DNA of 24,050 bases from Desulfuromonadales bacterium. Its GTDB lineage: Bacteria > Desulfobacterota > Desulfuromonadia > Geobacterales > Pseudopelobacteraceae. Within the stretch, counting starts at the first letter, position 1. Every line of letters starts with the position of its first letter. The stretch is taken from contig JAATGX010000185.1 in assembly GCA_015688915.1 (NCBI GenBank), positions 1 to 24,050 on the forward strand. The letters are read 5' to 3'. Of this stretch, positions 9,601-17,102 are shown one piece after another. The notes beneath the pieces were generated by a model. It did not search any database and had not been told where the DNA came from. It saw only the letters and a list, made by a program, of their open reading frames with translations. A program made the translations under genes and the position numbers.

Positions 9601-10464
9601 TTACAGAATCCCGTCGCGGAACTGCTTGGCGATGGTGAAAAACTCGTTCAACCCGGGCCCGTCGCCCGCTTCGATGCGGCGCCTCAGTTCGGCCAGGCTG
9701 GCCGAAAACCCGTCGATGCTCTTCAGGAGCGCCTCCCGGTTCATGAGTGCGATGTCCCGCCACATGGCCGGGTCGGACGAGGCGATGCGGGTAAAGTCCC
9801 GAAAACCGCCGGCCGTGTAGGAGAGCACGTTCTCACCCTCCACGTCGGCCGTGCCAACGGCATGTACCAGAGCGTAGGCCACGGCATGGGGCAGGTGCGA
9901 TATCTCGGCGAAGATCCGGTCGTGATGTCCCGGCTCCATGGAGCAGACATGGGCGCCGGTCAAGCGCCAGAGTTGGGCGACTGTTTCCAGGGCGGCGGGG
10001 GAGGTGCGTTCCGTGGGGGTCAGGATGCAGCGCTTGCCCCGGTACAGGGTGGCGAACGAGGCGGCTGCGCCCGAATGCTCGGTGCCGGCGATGGGGTGCC
10101 CGCCCACGAAGTGGCAACCAGCCGGCATAAACGCCTCACACTCCCGGACTATGGCCGTCTTGACGCTGCCGCCGTCGGTAACGATGCAGCCGGGTGCCAG
10201 GGCCGGGGCGATCTCCCGGACCACGGACGGGATGGCGCAGACCGGTACGGAGATGAACACCAGGTCGGCGTTCCGCACACCTTCGACGGCGTCCTGGGTA
10301 ATTTCGTCGCAAATCCCCAGGGAGAGGGCCTCTTCCAGGTTGGCGCGGGAACGGCCTATGCCGACGACCGTTTTCACGGCACCCGCCTCGCGCAGGGCGC
10401 GGACCAGGGAACCACCGATCAACCCCACTCCGATTACGGCCAGGCGTTCTATCATCACGGTCAT
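9601..10464 (-). CDS. tyrA: Prephenate dehydrogenase
   Basis: A 287-residue NAD-dependent enzyme of tyrosine synthesis that oxidatively decarboxylates prephenate. The N-terminal Rossmann motif GVGLIGGSL starts near residue 12. GGHPIAGTEHSG near residues 119-130 is the conserved substrate/catalytic segment, and the helical C-terminal dimer domain contains HHDRIFAEISHLPHAVAYAL with the catalytic-type histidines. No ACT domain is present. I start at ATG 10462-10464 because AAGGGG precedes it at good spacing and it follows the pheA stop by 11 bases; a further ATG at 10455 is possible. Confidence 0.93.
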   Translation of the reverse strand: MTVMIERLAVIGVGLIGGSLVRALREAGAVKTVVGIGRSRANLEEALSLGICDEITQDAVEGVRNADLVFISVPVCAIPSVVREIAPALAPGCIVTDGGSVKTAIVRECEAFMPAGCHFVGGHPIAGTEHSGAAASFATLYRGKRCILTPTERTSPAALETVAQLWRLTGAHVCSMEPGHHDRIFAEISHLPHAVAYALVHAVGTADVEGENVLSYTAGGFRDFTRIASSDPAMWRDIALMNREALLKSIDGFSASLAELRRRIEAGDGPGLNEFFTIAKQFRDGIL

Positions 10465-10475
10465 TGTCCGGCCCC

Positions 10476-11555
10476 TTACATGGATCGCGGGAACGACCCG
10501 AGGATCTTCAGGAACTGGCAGCATTCCCGCAACTCCTCAAGGGCGACCGCTACATCGGGATCGGTGAAATGGCCCGACAGGTCCAGGAAAAAGATATATT
10601 CCCAGGCCTTTTTCTTGTAGGGGCGCGATTCGATCTTGGAGAGATTGATGCCGCGCTTGGCGAACGGCTCCAGCATACGGCACAGGATGCCCGGTTCGTC
10701 CTTGACCGAGAACAGGATCGAGGTTTTGTCGTTGCCCGAGCGGTCGCACGGCTTGCGACTGACCACCAGGAAGCGGGTGAAGTTGTTGACCTGGTCCTCG
10801 ATCCGGCTGCGCACTACCTTGAGGTCGTAGAGCGAGGCGGCCAGTTCGCTGGCAATGGCTGCCGCGGTATAGTCGTCGCTGACGATCTGGGCCGCCACGG
10901 CGGTGGAGGCCACGTCCACCAGCGGCACGCCCGACAGGTTGTCGTCCAGCCAGTGGCGGCACTGGGCAATGGGTTGGGGATGGGAGTAGACCTTCTTGAT
11001 ATCCTCCAGCCGACCGGTGCGGGACAGGAGGTCGTGGTGCACCTCCAGCAGGATCTCGTTGGTGATCTTGAGGTTGCTCTCCACGAACATGTCCAGGGTA
11101 TGGGACACGACCCCCTCGGTGGAGTTCTCCACCGGCACCACTCCGTAAAGCGCCTTCCCCTTCTCCACCTCCTCGAAGACCGAGGGTATGGACTTGAGCG
11201 GCACCAGCTCGGCGGACAGGCCGAACTGCTGCATGGTGGCCAGATGGCTGAAGGTCGCCTTTGGTCCCAAAAAGGCCACCTTCATGGGGGATTCCAGGGA
11301 AAGGCAGGCGGAGATGACCTCGCGGTAGATGCTCTTCAGGGCGTCGTTGGGGAACGGACCGGGGTTCTGCCCTTGCAGACGTTCGTAGATCTGGCGCTCA
11401 CGACCGGGGACGTGGAACTCCTGGTTGCTGCCGGACTTGAGCCGGCCGACCTCGATCACGACGCGGGCCCGCTCGTTCAAAAGGGCGACGACCTGGTCGT
11501 CAATGCCGTCGATCCGGTCGCGAAGGTCTTTGATTGTCGGTGCGTTCTGCTGCAA
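10476..11555 (-). CDS. pheA: Bifunctional chorismate mutase / prephenate dehydratase
   Basis: About 359 residues in three parts: an AroQ-type chorismate mutase helix bundle (about 5-85, with LRDRIDGIDDQ and RERQIYERL), a prephenate dehydratase domain (from MKVAFLGPKATFSHLA), and a C-terminal ACT domain with the ESRP motif, which in P-proteins mediates phenylalanine feedback inhibition. I choose the TTG at 11555 (MQQNAPTIKD). The open frame continues upstream to 11639, but that stretch contains a promoter and no family similarity, and the TTG start gives the usual family length. AGGCGG just upstream is a modest ribosome site. It heads the operon with tyrA. Confidence 0.9.
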   Translation of the reverse strand: MQQNAPTIKDLRDRIDGIDDQVVALLNERARVVIEVGRLKSGSNQEFHVPGRERQIYERLQGQNPGPFPNDALKSIYREVISACLSLESPMKVAFLGPKATFSHLATMQQFGLSAELVPLKSIPSVFEEVEKGKALYGVVPVENSTEGVVSHTLDMFVESNLKITNEILLEVHHDLLSRTGRLEDIKKVYSHPQPIAQCRHWLDDNLSGVPLVDVASTAVAAQIVSDDYTAAAIASELAASLYDLKVVRSRIEDQVNNFTRFLVVSRKPCDRSGNDKTSILFSVKDEPGILCRMLEPFAKRGINLSKIESRPYKKKAWEYIFFLDLSGHFTDPDVAVALEELRECCQFLKILGSFPRSM

Positions 11556-11600
11556 GGGGGCCGCCTGGAGGGTGATGGGGTATGTAAAACAGGAGTGGTA

Positions 11601-11629
11601 TTTATACTGGATAGCCCCGTGAAAAGCAA
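11601..11629 (-). promoter_or_regulatory. Sigma70-like promoter of the pheA operon
   Basis: On the minus strand TTGCTT (11624-11629), a 17-base spacer and TATAAA (11601-11606). The predicted leader of about 40 bases reaches the TTG at 11555 and argues against a longer PheA. No leader peptide with Phe codons or attenuator is visible. Confidence 0.6.
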
Positions 11630-11654
11630 CAACAAACAAAGCAATGATCCCCGC

Positions 11655-11951
11655 CTACAGCTTTTCCTGTACGCTGATGACCTTGTCCTCCATGGTCTGG
11701 ACACGGTCGGTGCGGGTGCCGAGCTTGATGGTGGTGGTGATGCGCGGTGCGCCCATGGCGTGCACCGTCTCGTGGCAGCGCTTGATGGCCGCGAACACGT
11801 CGTCCCACTCCCCCTCGATGTCGGTGCCGTAGGAATGCAACGCGGTCTTCAGCCCGGCTTCGGTCAACACCTTCTCACAAGCCGCGATGTAGGTTGAGAG
11901 CGATACGCCGACACCGATCGGCACGATACAGAGATCGACAAGCACGTTCAT
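11655..11951 (-). CDS. MTH1187/YqgV-family thiamine-binding protein
   Basis: A 98-residue ferredoxin-like fold protein of the family formerly called DUF77 (MTH1187/YkoF-like); members form tetramers and some bind thiamine or its pyrimidine part. The pattern is typical: MNVLVDLCIVPIGVGVSLSTYIA at the N-end, ALHSYGTDIEGEWDDVFAAIK in the middle and TTTIKLGTRTD near the C-end. AAGGAG lies seven bases before the ATG. No thiamine gene or TPP riboswitch is nearby, so its role here is unknown. It is just upstream of the pheA promoter in the same direction, with no terminator seen in between. Confidence 0.85.
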   Translation of the reverse strand: MNVLVDLCIVPIGVGVSLSTYIAACEKVLTEAGLKTALHSYGTDIEGEWDDVFAAIKRCHETVHAMGAPRITTTIKLGTRTDRVQTMEDKVISVQEKL

Positions 11952-12039
11952 GGAATGGCTCCTTGTTCAAGATTGCCCGGCAGGTGACTACCTGCTCATG
12001 ACCCACCAATCCGGAAAACCGGACCTCGCGTCCCTGCCG

Positions 12040-13737
12040 CTACAGGCGGAATTTCCGCACCAGATCCTGCAGATCGACCGAGAGTGTGGAAAGGTTCAAA
12101 GAGGAGCTGGAGATCTCCTGGGAGCTCTTCGCCCCCATCTCCACCACATCGGAGATCTTCTGGATATTGTTCGATATCTCGCGGGTCGTGGCGGTTTGCT
12201 CCTCGGCAGCGGTGGCAATCTGGTTGATCTGGCCGGTGACGTCGTTGATCTTTTCCAGGATTTCCTCCAGCGCCTTTCCGGACTTGGATGCCTCCGTCGT
12301 GCCCAGCTCTACCTCACTGACACCTTCCACCATGGCCTTGACCGCTTGTCGTGTCTCCGACTGGATGCTCTTGATCATCTGGCCGATTTCATGGGTCGCC
12401 TTGGTGGTCCGCTCCGCCAGCGCCCGCACCTCATCGGCAACCACGGCGAACCCACGCCCCTGATCACCGGCGCGGGCAGCCTCTATGGCCGCGTTGAGGG
12501 CCAACAGGTTGGTCTGATCGGCGATATCCTCGATCGTGGCCACGATCTCCCCGATCTGGTCAGAACGTGTGCCGAGCTGTTCCACAACCAGTGCCGAACT
12601 GCGCACCTTGTCAGCGATGCGATTCATCCCGTCCACGGTGTTTCTGACTATCACGGCGCCAGTCTGCGCGGTCGCGCAGGCCTGCTGGGAGCTTTCCGCC
12701 GCCTGATGGCAATTGTTGGCAATATCCGAACTGGTTGCCGCCATCTCTTCACTGGCGGTGGCAACGGTTTCGGCCTGGCTCACCACCTCGTGAGACGACG
12801 AGGACATCTGCTCGGCATTGCTGCTCAATTCCACCGATGCCGACGAAACCTCAATGGCGCTTTGATTGACCTTGTCCATGATCTGCCGCAGATTATCAAC
12901 CATTGAGCGCATGGCGTCATAAACGCCGCCCTTGCCCTGTTCCAGGCGGATGGTCAGGTCACCCTCGGCAACCTGCGAGGCTATCTCCGCCAGGTGCGTC
13001 GGTTCGGTGCCGATATGCCGCAGCAGGCGCCGGGTGGTGACAACAGAGGCAATGGAGATAAGAATGACGAAAACAACCGTTGCACCGACAATCAGGTACC
13101 CCCCCTGCACGAGATGCCGCCAATTCTCATCCGCGGCCTTTTTGACCAACGCGTCCAGGTCATCCACGTAATTGCCGGTGCCCACGACCCATTGGAATGG
13201 TTTGAACTCCAGGCTGTAGCCGCGCTTCGGCAGAGCGGTATCACCACCGGCCCGGGGAAACCAGTAATCGGTAAAGCCACCACCCGGTTGCTTAGCCTTC
13301 TCGATAATTTCGCGAATCAGGTACTTGCCCTTCTCGTCCCGGAGGTCGATGCGGCTCTTCCCCTCCGACGGTTTGCCGAGAAGCACGACATTCACGCCAT
13401 CAGTGGTGTCTGCCCAGAAATAACCATCCTTGCCGAACTTGAGGGCGCGCAACAGGTCGGCTCCGAGCTTCTTGGCGTCGTCAAGGGAGATTTCCCCCTT
13501 CTGGTGCCGCTCATAGATTTTCTGCAGCATGCTGACCGCAGTCTCGACCTCGCTGCGTGCCTGGCTGTCGAAATCACTGAAAAGAGATTTTCTGTAGGAG
13601 TCGATGAAGTCATGGTAGGAGCCGATATACTGCTTCAACGAAATAATGCCGATAACAAGCGCCAGGCCGATACTGCTCACCAGAACCATGATCAGGATCT
13701 TCATTCCGAAGCTCAACGTTAGTTTCGATTCCGACAT
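12040..13737 (-). CDS. Methyl-accepting chemotaxis protein with periplasmic Cache domain
   Basis: 565 residues: TM1 at about 13-34; a periplasmic single Cache domain (sCache_2 type, about 40-205, with GKDGYFWADTTDG and FQWVVGTGNYVDD); TM2 at about 213-235; HAMP at about 236-290; and a cytoplasmic signalling domain to the C-end. The kinase-contact hairpin tip is intact (IEDIADQTNLLALNAAIEAARAG continuing into GRGFAVVADEVR), so it should bind CheA/CheW. sCache_2 domains often bind small carboxylates; the ligand here is unknown. AGGAGG lies before the ATG. No CheR/CheB pentapeptide tether is visible at the C-end. Confidence 0.95.
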   Translation of the reverse strand: MSESKLTLSFGMKILIMVLVSSIGLALVIGIISLKQYIGSYHDFIDSYRKSLFSDFDSQARSEVETAVSMLQKIYERHQKGEISLDDAKKLGADLLRALKFGKDGYFWADTTDGVNVVLLGKPSEGKSRIDLRDEKGKYLIREIIEKAKQPGGGFTDYWFPRAGGDTALPKRGYSLEFKPFQWVVGTGNYVDDLDALVKKAADENWRHLVQGGYLIVGATVVFVILISIASVVTTRRLLRHIGTEPTHLAEIASQVAEGDLTIRLEQGKGGVYDAMRSMVDNLRQIMDKVNQSAIEVSSASVELSSNAEQMSSSSHEVVSQAETVATASEEMAATSSDIANNCHQAAESSQQACATAQTGAVIVRNTVDGMNRIADKVRSSALVVEQLGTRSDQIGEIVATIEDIADQTNLLALNAAIEAARAGDQGRGFAVVADEVRALAERTTKATHEIGQMIKSIQSETRQAVKAMVEGVSEVELGTTEASKSGKALEEILEKINDVTGQINQIATAAEEQTATTREISNNIQKISDVVEMGAKSSQEISSSSLNLSTLSVDLQDLVRKFRL

Positions 13738-13812
13738 GACGTCCTCCTGTTGATGTTATCCCATGATGAAGCGTTCGCGCAGAAACCATACCTCCCTATA
13801 CACCGACAAAAT

Positions 13813-13841
13813 ATAATAACAGCTTCATTGGAAACACACAA
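13813..13841 (-). promoter_or_regulatory. Sigma70-like promoter of the chemoreceptor gene
   Basis: Minus strand TTGTGT (13836-13841), 17-base spacer, TATTAT (13813-13818), about 75 bases before the ATG. No sigma28 (TAAA/GCCGATAA) or sigma54 signature was found. Confidence 0.45.
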
Positions 13842-13897
13842 CCAAAGGTCGGAGCCTTTTCAACCTTTTTTCACCGGGGGGAAACTCACCCTCCCCA

Positions 13898-14587
13898 TCA
13901 CTCGGCGTCTACGACCTTACCGTCGATGAAAACCACCTTTACGTCCCGGTACACAAACACGGCCTTGGGGCCGAGCAGGAGCTTCTTTTCCGGCGCTCCG
14001 AAGATCGCGGTGACTTCTTCGAGGGTTTGCCCCATGTGAATGGTCCTGGTCTCCCTGGCCTCCGGGGCATGGCGAATCTCCTCCTCCGACCTGAACCATT
14101 GGGCGATATCCTTCATGACCTGTCGGGAACCGACCGCACCCAGCCCTCCCGCATACTGGAAACGGGTGGTCGCCTGCAGTGGCGTCGCCCCCCGTGCCCC
14201 GGTCACGACAAAGGCCTTGACGGTGAAGAGGTCCAGATCAATGTAGTCCTCTCCGCTGCGAATGCCGTACACATGGAGTTGGTCGCCCGGCTTCAGGATG
14301 CCGTCCAAGTTGCCCCCGAGCGGCAGATCACCGCCTCCGGACGCAACGACCCGGCTGTCCGTGATGACCGTCGGCTTGAACAGGGCCGAGGGCCTGTTGG
14401 CCCTGAGCCCCTCTTTCTGCACGACCAGAACGGAACCAATTGCCTTGAAGTCCCCGAAAAAGCCGGGAACGGTATACCTGTAGCGGGCCTCGACAGCAGC
14501 CCTGTTCTCGTCCGGGGCATCGGCAAAGGATGTTCCGACCAGGAGATGAAGCAACAACAGGCTGAGCGCACAACGAAAACGGGGCAT
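13898..14587 (-). CDS. Exported protein of unknown function with SmpA-like C-terminal segment
   Basis: 229 residues from the ATG at 14587. Residues 1-22 form a type I signal peptide (PRFRCALSLLLLHLLVG, cleavage probably after SFA), so it is periplasmic. The middle is beta-rich and unrecognised (GLRANRPSALFKPTVITDS...). The C-terminal 50 residues (HMGQTLEEVTAIFGAPEKK, then VFVYRDVKVVFIDGKVVD) resemble the small beta-lactamase-inhibitor/SmpA-like fold in which a G-x-T-x-x-E-V-x-x-x-x-G-x-P helix precedes a K-x-x-F-x-x-G-K-V strand. I chose this start over an upstream one because it begins the signal peptide. Neighbours do not suggest a function. Confidence 0.7.
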   Translation of the reverse strand: MPRFRCALSLLLLHLLVGTSFADAPDENRAAVEARYRYTVPGFFGDFKAIGSVLVVQKEGLRANRPSALFKPTVITDSRVVASGGGDLPLGGNLDGILKPGDQLHVYGIRSGEDYIDLDLFTVKAFVVTGARGATPLQATTRFQYAGGLGAVGSRQVMKDIAQWFRSEEEIRHAPEARETRTIHMGQTLEEVTAIFGAPEKKLLLGPKAVFVYRDVKVVFIDGKVVDAE

Positions 14588-15047
14588 TGGTATACACTCA
14601 CTTTTTTGGCGTGATAAACGGCAATAACTTGCGAAGCATCGTGGCGAATTCAAGTTGTTGGGACGAATGGGGAAATGTGTCCCACATTCCAGGAAGACTC
14701 TGAAACCGGTTTTCGAGGCCAGGATAGACAGGCTGGGGCTAGTGGCAAAGAACTAACATGAGGTCTGCCGACCGAATCGCCACAATTCGGGAAGTATACG
14801 CCGACAAGAAAATTAAAAACAGACTGTTTTTTTACTCGGATTGGTATATTAATAAATCAAGGTAGCGCTACCTGCATCAGAAATACGGCAGTAAAAGGAG
14901 CAACACCGTAGGAGACGATGCAAATTGCAGAAAAAGGAGAACCCTACGTATGACCGAGGACACTCCGCCTGGCTTTTCAGGAACATAGGTTTTCAACCAC
15001 AGGCTGCCGAATGAAAGCCTGAAACCCATGAAATTGGGTGAACCAAG
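14588..15047. other. Non-coding interval with small palindromes
   Basis: About 460 bases with no supported gene. Visible structures: GGGAC/GTCCC (near 14661-14684), CCGAAT/ATTCGG (near 14778-14796), an AT-only stem AAAAAC/GTTTTT followed by T (near 14815-14834), and a perfect 12-base palindrome GGTAGCGCTACC (near 14862). Local AT content is higher than in the flanking genes around 14810-14860. An 80-codon minus-strand frame across 14877-15119 runs through the terminator at 15048-15078 and is not credible as a gene. No known riboswitch pattern was recognised. Confidence 0.4.
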
Positions 15048-15078
15048 AAAAAAAGAGGCCCGCTCTTGCAGCGGGCCT
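15048..15078 (-). terminator. Terminator of the HD-domain gene
   Basis: AGGCCCGCT (15056-15064) pairs perfectly with AGCGGGCCT (15070-15078) across a 5-base loop. On the minus strand it is followed by seven T. It lies 48 bases after the HD gene stop. Confidence 0.88.
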
Positions 15079-15126
15079 TTCATTTTATTCAACGCATAGT
15101 TGCACAAGAGCCCCAGCAATTCTCCG

Positions 15127-15681
15127 TCATCGCAGCGCCTCCCCGAACCGCTTCAGCCACGAGTCAAATATTTGAATTTTGTCTCCACCGAACCCTGCCA
15201 GCTTGGCGCGGACCTTATCCACCGGTTTTCTCCGCTCCAGTTTGCCCGGCTTCTTGGAGTAGAACAGGTCGGCAAAACAGATGATCTCCTCCGCCAGGGT
15301 AGTGGGCGACATGTCGCGAACAGGCAGCGGCAGACGCTGATTGATGATATCGGCCTCGGTGAGGCCAACGCCGATATGCCGCTCGCACACCAGGGCATGC
15401 AGCGGCAGCCCCTCCCCTTCAAGGATCTCCCGCCCCAGGATGCCGTGCATGATGTAGGGATGCTCACCGTGCATCCCGATTGCCTCGGCCTCAACCCGGC
15501 AGATACCGATATCGTGGAGCATGGCCGCCTCTTCGATAAAGCGCAACTCCGCATTCGACAGCGCCAGTTGCCTTCCTACAGCCAACGACAGCTCGGCCAC
15601 CATCCGGCCATGAGTAAGAATAACCTCCAGCGCTTCGCCCGCAAAGTACCTGCTCAGAATCTCGTGCGTATTCACCGACAT
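15127..15681 (-). CDS. HD-domain (HDIG) protein
   Basis: A 184-residue soluble protein with an HD phosphohydrolase core: His24 in LTHGRMVAEL, the His56-Asp57 pair in MLHDIGI, a further histidine cluster GMHGEHPYIMHG and a late ICFADLFYSK segment with the last metal-binding Asp. Many such stand-alone HD proteins hydrolyse nucleotides or phosphate esters; the substrate cannot be told. It lacks the HD-GYP signature of c-di-GMP phosphodiesterases. GAGGGGG precedes the ATG. It is transcribed divergently from the redox operon at 15835. Confidence 0.85.
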   Translation of the reverse strand: MSVNTHEILSRYFAGEALEVILTHGRMVAELSLAVGRQLALSNAELRFIEEAAMLHDIGICRVEAEAIGMHGEHPYIMHGILGREILEGEGLPLHALVCERHIGVGLTEADIINQRLPLPVRDMSPTTLAEEIICFADLFYSKKPGKLERRKPVDKVRAKLAGFGGDKIQIFDSWLKRFGEALR

Positions 15682-15754
15682 GGCCCCCTCACAAAAATAG
15701 TCAATTTACCGAATCCTCTATGCCTTGCAACGTAAAAGCCATCCGCACCATTTC

Positions 15755-15776
15755 GTCAAACCTTGACCCGCGTCAT
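15755..15776 (+). promoter_or_regulatory. Candidate CRP/FNR-family operator
   Basis: Three TTGAC/GTCA half-sites are stacked: GTCAA (15755-15759), TTGAC (15763-15767) and GTCAT (15772-15776). The last two form TTGAC-N4-GTCAT, the 5-4-5 geometry of FNR-type sites with C replacing T in the half-site. CRP/FNR-family regulators of NO or redox stress such as HcpR would fit the genes downstream, but the regulator is inferred. It lies in the divergent region between the HD gene and the redox operon. Confidence 0.4.
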
Positions 15777-15797
15777 TAATTTTCCCGCTTACCGAAG

Positions 15798-15814
15798 GTA
15801 TGCTGCAATCATAC
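15798..15814 (+). promoter_or_regulatory. Inverted repeat before the redox operon
   Basis: GTATG (15798-15802) and CATAC (15810-15814) form a perfect 5-bp inverted repeat with 7-base spacing, just upstream of the Shine-Dalgarno at 15822. It could be an operator overlapping the promoter or a small leader hairpin. Confidence 0.3.
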
Positions 15815-15821
15815 TTGATAC

Positions 15822-15840
15822 GAGGAGGTTCGTCATGTAA
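15822..15840 (+). promoter_or_regulatory. Strong Shine-Dalgarno followed by ATG-TAA start-stop
   Basis: GAGGAGG (15822-15828) is followed after six bases by ATG (15835-15837) and immediately by TAA (15838-15840). The frame is the same as that of the next gene, whose first usable ATG is nine codons later at 15862 and has no ribosome site of its own. Either the original start codon is followed by a nonsense mutation, or this is a minimal regulatory ORF. Confidence 0.7.
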
Positions 15841-15861
15841 TTTGGCAACGGCCTTGGCGAC

Positions 15862-16056
15862 ATGGCCATTCAGGATGTAATGCAGACATACCCCGGGATT
15901 GGAGAGATCCTCAACCGCTATGAGATCGGCTGCGTGACCTGCAAGGTGGGCGTCTGCCTGCTCAAGGACGTGGTCTCCATTCACGGGCTGTCACCGGAGG
16001 ACGAGGCAAAAATCGAACGGGAAATCAATGACCATCTGGCAATGAAAGGAGCATGA
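15862..16056 (+). CDS. DUF1858/ScdA-N-like small cysteine protein
   Basis: 64 residues resembling the small DUF1858/ScdA N-terminal domain (the pattern V-x-x-x-Y-P-x-x-x-x-I-x-x-x-Y followed by a cysteine cluster). Cys24 and Cys27 form C-V-T-C, with Cys32 nearby, suitable for metal or redox chemistry. Similar domains occur in iron-sulfur cluster repair proteins and next to hybrid-cluster and hemerythrin genes. The in-frame sequence back to ATG 15835 (F-G-N-G-L-G-D) may be the original N-terminus, cut off by TAA at codon 2. If translation now starts at 15862, the domain core is kept. The stop is four bases before the next ATG, so it is in an operon. Confidence 0.65.
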   Translation: MAIQDVMQTYPGIGEILNRYEIGCVTCKVGVCLLKDVVSIHGLSPEDEAKIEREINDHLAMKGA

Positions 16057-16059
16057 ATC

Positions 16060-16515
16060 ATGGAAAATCTGGGATGCGGCTGCCCCGGCAGCATGGCTAG
16101 GACAATCGAGAGGCAGGAAACCAACGACGCGACTGAGGTAAAGGCCCGCTCCGAGCTGCGACAGTGGCCGGTGCAACTCCACCTGGTGCCCCCAACGGCC
16201 CCCTACTTCCGGAATGCGGACATCCTGGTCTGTGCGGACTGTGTGGCATTCGCCATGGGGAGCATGCACCAGGACCTGCTCAAAGGCAAGGCCCTGGCCA
16301 TCGCCTGCCCCAAGCTGGACGACACCACCGGATACGTGGAAAAACTGGCCGCGATCTTCAGCGTCAACGATATCAAGAGCGTCACCGTGGCCATCATGGA
16401 GGTGCCCTGCTGCCGCGGACTGGACATCATGGTCAAAGAGGCGCTGGCAAAGAGCGGCAAGGCAATCCCCCTGGAGAGCATCACCATCGGCATTGACGGA
16501 GAACGGAGGAACTGA
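16060..16515 (+). CDS. CGCPGS-type cysteine-rich protein (putative iron-sulfur protein)
   Basis: 151 residues with a distinctive set of cysteines: C-G-C-P-G-S near the start (Cys6, Cys8), VCADCVAFAMG (Cys58, Cys61), ACPKLDD (Cys83) and EVPCCRG (Cys117, Cys118). I know this architecture from anaerobe proteins annotated only as ferredoxin-like or iron-sulfur-binding; the biochemical role is not established. AAGGAG overlaps the end of the preceding gene at eight bases from the ATG, so the two are coupled. The hemerythrin ATG overlaps its TGA by one base. Confidence 0.75.
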   Translation: MENLGCGCPGSMARTIERQETNDATEVKARSELRQWPVQLHLVPPTAPYFRNADILVCADCVAFAMGSMHQDLLKGKALAIACPKLDDTTGYVEKLAAIFSVNDIKSVTVAIMEVPCCRGLDIMVKEALAKSGKAIPLESITIGIDGERRN

Positions 16516-17066
16516 TGAAAACCGACATTACCCGGACATTGGTCAACGAGCACCGGCTGATCCTGCGCATGATCAGCCTCCTGGAGGCCAACGTGGCCCG
16601 CACCGCCGAGGGATGCTGCGGCAACTGGCAGTTCTACCTGGACGGCGTGGATTTCATCAGGAACTATGCCGACCGCTTTCACCACGCCAAGGAGGAGGAC
16701 GTGCTCTTCGAGGCTCTGATCAACAACGGCATGCCCCGCGACCACAGTCCGGTGGCGGCCATGCTGATGGAGCACGAGCAGGGACGCGCCCATGTCAGGG
16801 CATTGGAAGCAGCCGCCATGGAAGCCCGGGCCGGACTGCCCGGCCGGGAGGCGGCCATGGCGGAGCACGCCAAGGCCTACGCCAGCCTGCTGCGGGAGCA
16901 TATCGCCAAGGAGGACGACATCCTTTACCCGCTTGCCGAGCGGCTAATTCCCGAACCCCTCAGAAACGGGATCGTTACGGGATATGCGGCGGCCGAGTCG
17001 CGGACTCCGGCCGATTTCGCGGCACACTACGAGGCCGTGGTGGCCGACTACGAACGTCAGTCGTAA
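16515..17066 (+). CDS. Hemerythrin HHE-domain protein
   Basis: A 183-residue four-helix bundle that should bind a di-iron centre. The ligand pattern is clear: EH near residues 12-13 (NEHRLILRM), HHAKEE near 56-61, EHEQGRAH near 86-93 and EHIAKEDDILYPL near 130-142. Relatives sense or detoxify O2 or NO, or protect and repair iron-sulfur clusters (as in the C-terminal part of RIC/YtfE proteins). The Cys pair in EGCCGNW (about 33-37) is unusual for a classical hemerythrin. Start and stop are tightly packed with neighbours. Together with the DUF1858-like gene upstream it re-creates, as separate proteins, the ScdA_N plus hemerythrin layout of RIC. Confidence 0.88.
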   Translation: MKTDITRTLVNEHRLILRMISLLEANVARTAEGCCGNWQFYLDGVDFIRNYADRFHHAKEEDVLFEALINNGMPRDHSPVAAMLMEHEQGRAHVRALEAAAMEARAGLPGREAAMAEHAKAYASLLREHIAKEDDILYPLAERLIPEPLRNGIVTGYAAAESRTPADFAAHYEAVVADYERQS

Positions 17067-17102
17067 CCATCGCCCGCAACAGGGAACAGGGAGGGAGCAA
17101 TC

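Noticed and set aside
10464..11897. A 477-codon plus-strand frame opposite pheA
   Set aside because: It is a shadow of pheA and the thiamine-binding gene, with His/Gly/Leu-rich low-information sequence and no ribosome site.
13840..13897. AAAGGT/ACCTTT stem followed by T on the plus strand before the chemoreceptor promoter
   Set aside because: No plus-strand transcript leads into it; the stem is weak with a long loop.
14877..15119. An 80-codon minus-strand frame
   Set aside because: It includes the rho-independent terminator at 15048-15078, has no ribosome site and resembles no family.
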